Below, piece after piece: positions 55,971 to 57,046 of a stretch of 57,046 bases of DNA (positions are counted from its first letter, which is position 1; each line of letters starts with the position of its first letter). Location of the stretch: contig JAHZBA010000016.1 of the NCBI GenBank assembly GCA_019423635.1, positions 1-57,046 of the forward strand, given 5' to 3'. This stretch comes from Clostridiales bacterium (GTDB lineage Bacteria > Bacillota > Clostridia > Oscillospirales > Oscillospiraceae). The position numbers were made by a program, and so were the translations under genes. The notes below the pieces were generated by a model. That model made no database searches. It was not told the DNA's origin and saw only the letters and a program-made list of their open reading frames with translations.

Positions 55971-57046
55971 ACGCTCCCTCTCCGCCCAGCAGACCATCCC
56001 CTATGTGGAGATGCTGAAAGACGGCATTTGCCGGGTGCGGGAGGGCTTCTACACCAAAACCATCGCCTACGAGGATATTAACTATTCCGTGGCCTCCAGC
56101 GAGGACCAGTCCGCCATCTTTGACGGCTGGTGCGGCTTCCTCAACTACTTTGACAGCGCCCTCCCGTTCCAGCTCTCCTTTATCAACCACCGCTCCAGGG
56201 GCGGCAGCCGGTACAAGGTCAATATCCCCATGGCCCACGACGACTTTGACAGCATCCGGGGCGAGTATGTGGATATGCTGAAACGGCAGATTGCCAGGAG
56301 CAACAACGGGATCGTCCGCTCCAAATATATCACGTTCGGCGTCCCCGCCGACGGCCTGGAAACGGCCCGTCCCCGGCTGGAGCGGGTGTCCAGCGACATT
56401 ATGGGCAACTTCAAGAAGCTGGGGGCCCATTCCCGTGTGCTCAACGGGCGGGAGCGGCTGGAGGTGCTTCACGGCCAGATGCACCCCGGAGGCCGGGAGC
56501 CGTTTCGCTTCTCCTGGCCGGACATTGTGAAAACCGGCATGGGGACCAAGGATTTCATCGCCCCGGACAGCTTCGACTTCTCCGCCTCCCGGACGTTCCG
56601 GGTGGGCCGGTCCTGGGGCGCGGCCTCCTATTTGCAGATCATGGCCTCCGAGCTGTCGGACAAGCTGCTGTTGGAGCTGCTGGAGCTGGACGCGGAAATG
56701 ACCGTCACCCTCCACGTTCAGACGGTGGACCAGCTCAAGGCCATCAAAATGACCAAGGGCAAAATCTCCGACATTGACAAGATGAAAGTGGAGGAGCAGA
56801 AAAAGGCGGTCAGGGCCGGGTACGACATGGAGATACTTCCCCCGGACCTCATTACCTACTCCAAGGACGCGGCGGCGCTCCTGGCGGACCTCCAGTCCCG
56901 GAACGAGCGGATGTTCCTCCTGACGTTTACCGTGGTGAATATCGCTCCCACCCGGCAAAAGCTGGAGAACGACGTGTTCACCATTTCCGGCATCGCGCAG
57001 AAATACAACTGCGCCTTGAAGCGGCTGGACTGGCAGCAGGAGCAGG
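55927..57046 (+). CDS. virB4: VirB4/TraE-type conjugation ATPase (3' end outside the window)
   Basis: The N-terminal about 373 codons of VirB4: IPYVEMLKDGICRVREGFYTKTIAYEDINY is the conserved start region, and the HFG-like and central helical parts follow. The Walker motifs lie beyond the window. AAAGGAGG at 55910-55917 points to CTG at 55927; an in-frame ATG at 55894 exists but lacks an SD, and the next in-frame start candidates (GTG 56005, ATG 56011) would cut into the conserved region. The gene overlaps prgI by 44 bases. Confidence 0.88.
   Translation, partial: MNPRAKSAGSARAGKRSLSAQQTIPYVEMLKDGICRVREGFYTKTIAYEDINYSVASSEDQSAIFDGWCGFLNYFDSALPFQLSFINHRSRGGSRYKVNIPMAHDDFDSIRGEYVDMLKRQIARSNNGIVRSKYITFGVPADGLETARPRLERVSSDIMGNFKKLGAHSRVLNGRERLEVLHGQMHPGGREPFRFSWPDIVKTGMGTKDFIAPDSFDFSASRTFRVGRSWGAASYLQIMASELSDKLLLELLELDAEMTVTLHVQTVDQLKAIKMTKGKISDIDKMKVEEQKKAVRAGYDMEILPPDLITYSKDAAALLADLQSRNERMFLLTFTVVNIAPTRQKLENDVFTISGIAQKYNCALKRLDWQQEQ

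Larger units (their letters stand above)
48607..57046 (+). mobile_element. Left part of an integrative conjugative element (runs off the window)
   Basis: ParB-like, ArdA, PcfB, VirD4, Maff2, VirB6-like, PrgI and VirB4 genes follow each other on one strand, the backbone order of Firmicute conjugative transposons with a type IV secretion system. Integrase, relaxase and the other end are not in the window. The left boundary is inferred from the direct repeat and could instead be at 45811. Confidence 0.85.

Overview
The window looks like a chromosomal segment of a motile, anaerobic, GC-rich Firmicute of the Oscillospiraceae type (inference: flagellin, butyrate kinase, ferredoxin-dependent oxoacid oxidoreductase, AGCS and NSS amino-acid transporters, strong Shine-Dalgarno sites, Rho-independent terminators). 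Its right end runs into an integrative conjugative element (ICE) that continues past the window.

Left end (1-12.4 kb): a flagellar module. A TnpB-family protein has lost two of its three RuvC catalytic acids (Lys199 and Arg282 where Asp and Glu are expected). It is followed by about 280 bases of strongly structured DNA resembling an omega/guide RNA, then a CsrA-like RNA-binding protein and a large flagellin. This is the architecture expected of a TnpB-like nuclease-dead repressor (TldR) that controls flagellin. Directly behind the flagellin terminator is a seven-gene, tightly coupled cassette. Six of its genes match step for step the Campylobacter O-methyl phosphoramidate pathway: CDP-amidate 3'-kinase, methyltransferase, L-glutamine kinase, gamma-glutamyl-CDP-amidate hydrolase, cytidylyltransferase, and a PHP phosphoesterase that could recycle the 3',5'-bisphosphonucleotide by-product. 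The seventh is a sulfotransferase-fold protein, a candidate transferase. I read this as a flagellin phosphoramidate-modification locus.

Middle (12.4-45 kb): superoxide dismutase; isocitrate dehydrogenase and a C-terminally extended aconitase; an NSS transporter; a secreted protein with five Cys/His-rich repeats; a deaminase-fold protein; glutamate dehydrogenase; and a long minus-strand operon for amino-acid fermentation. That operon runs NodB-type hydrolase, aminotransferase, flavin reductase, AGCS symporter, P-loop ATPase, four-subunit 2-oxoacid:ferredoxin oxidoreductase, butyrate kinase, PduL, M20 peptidase, with a LysR gene upstream. It would turn amino acids into oxoacids, acyl-CoA, acyl-phosphate, and finally acid plus ATP. 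Next come tRNA-Ser(CGA), a DUF4125/DUF4037/TPR trio, a C11 (clostripain-type) protease and a hybrid histidine kinase.

Right end (45.6-57 kb): accessory DNA. A visibly AT-rich island with a TPR-like protein and a calcineurin-like metallophosphoesterase lies between two copies of a roughly 75-bp direct repeat, each copy just behind a terminator (attachment-site-like). Behind the second copy starts the ICE: ParB-like protein, DUF4406-like protein, ArdA antirestriction protein, PcfB, VirD4 coupling ATPase, Maff2 pilin-like protein, VirB6-like protein, MT-A70 methyltransferase, PrgI and VirB4 (cut by the window). A 23-bp palindrome occurs five times at the joints between ICE gene blocks, and three ICE genes appear to use rare start codons (ATT, ATC, CTG).

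All calls are from reading the sequence; no database search was run.
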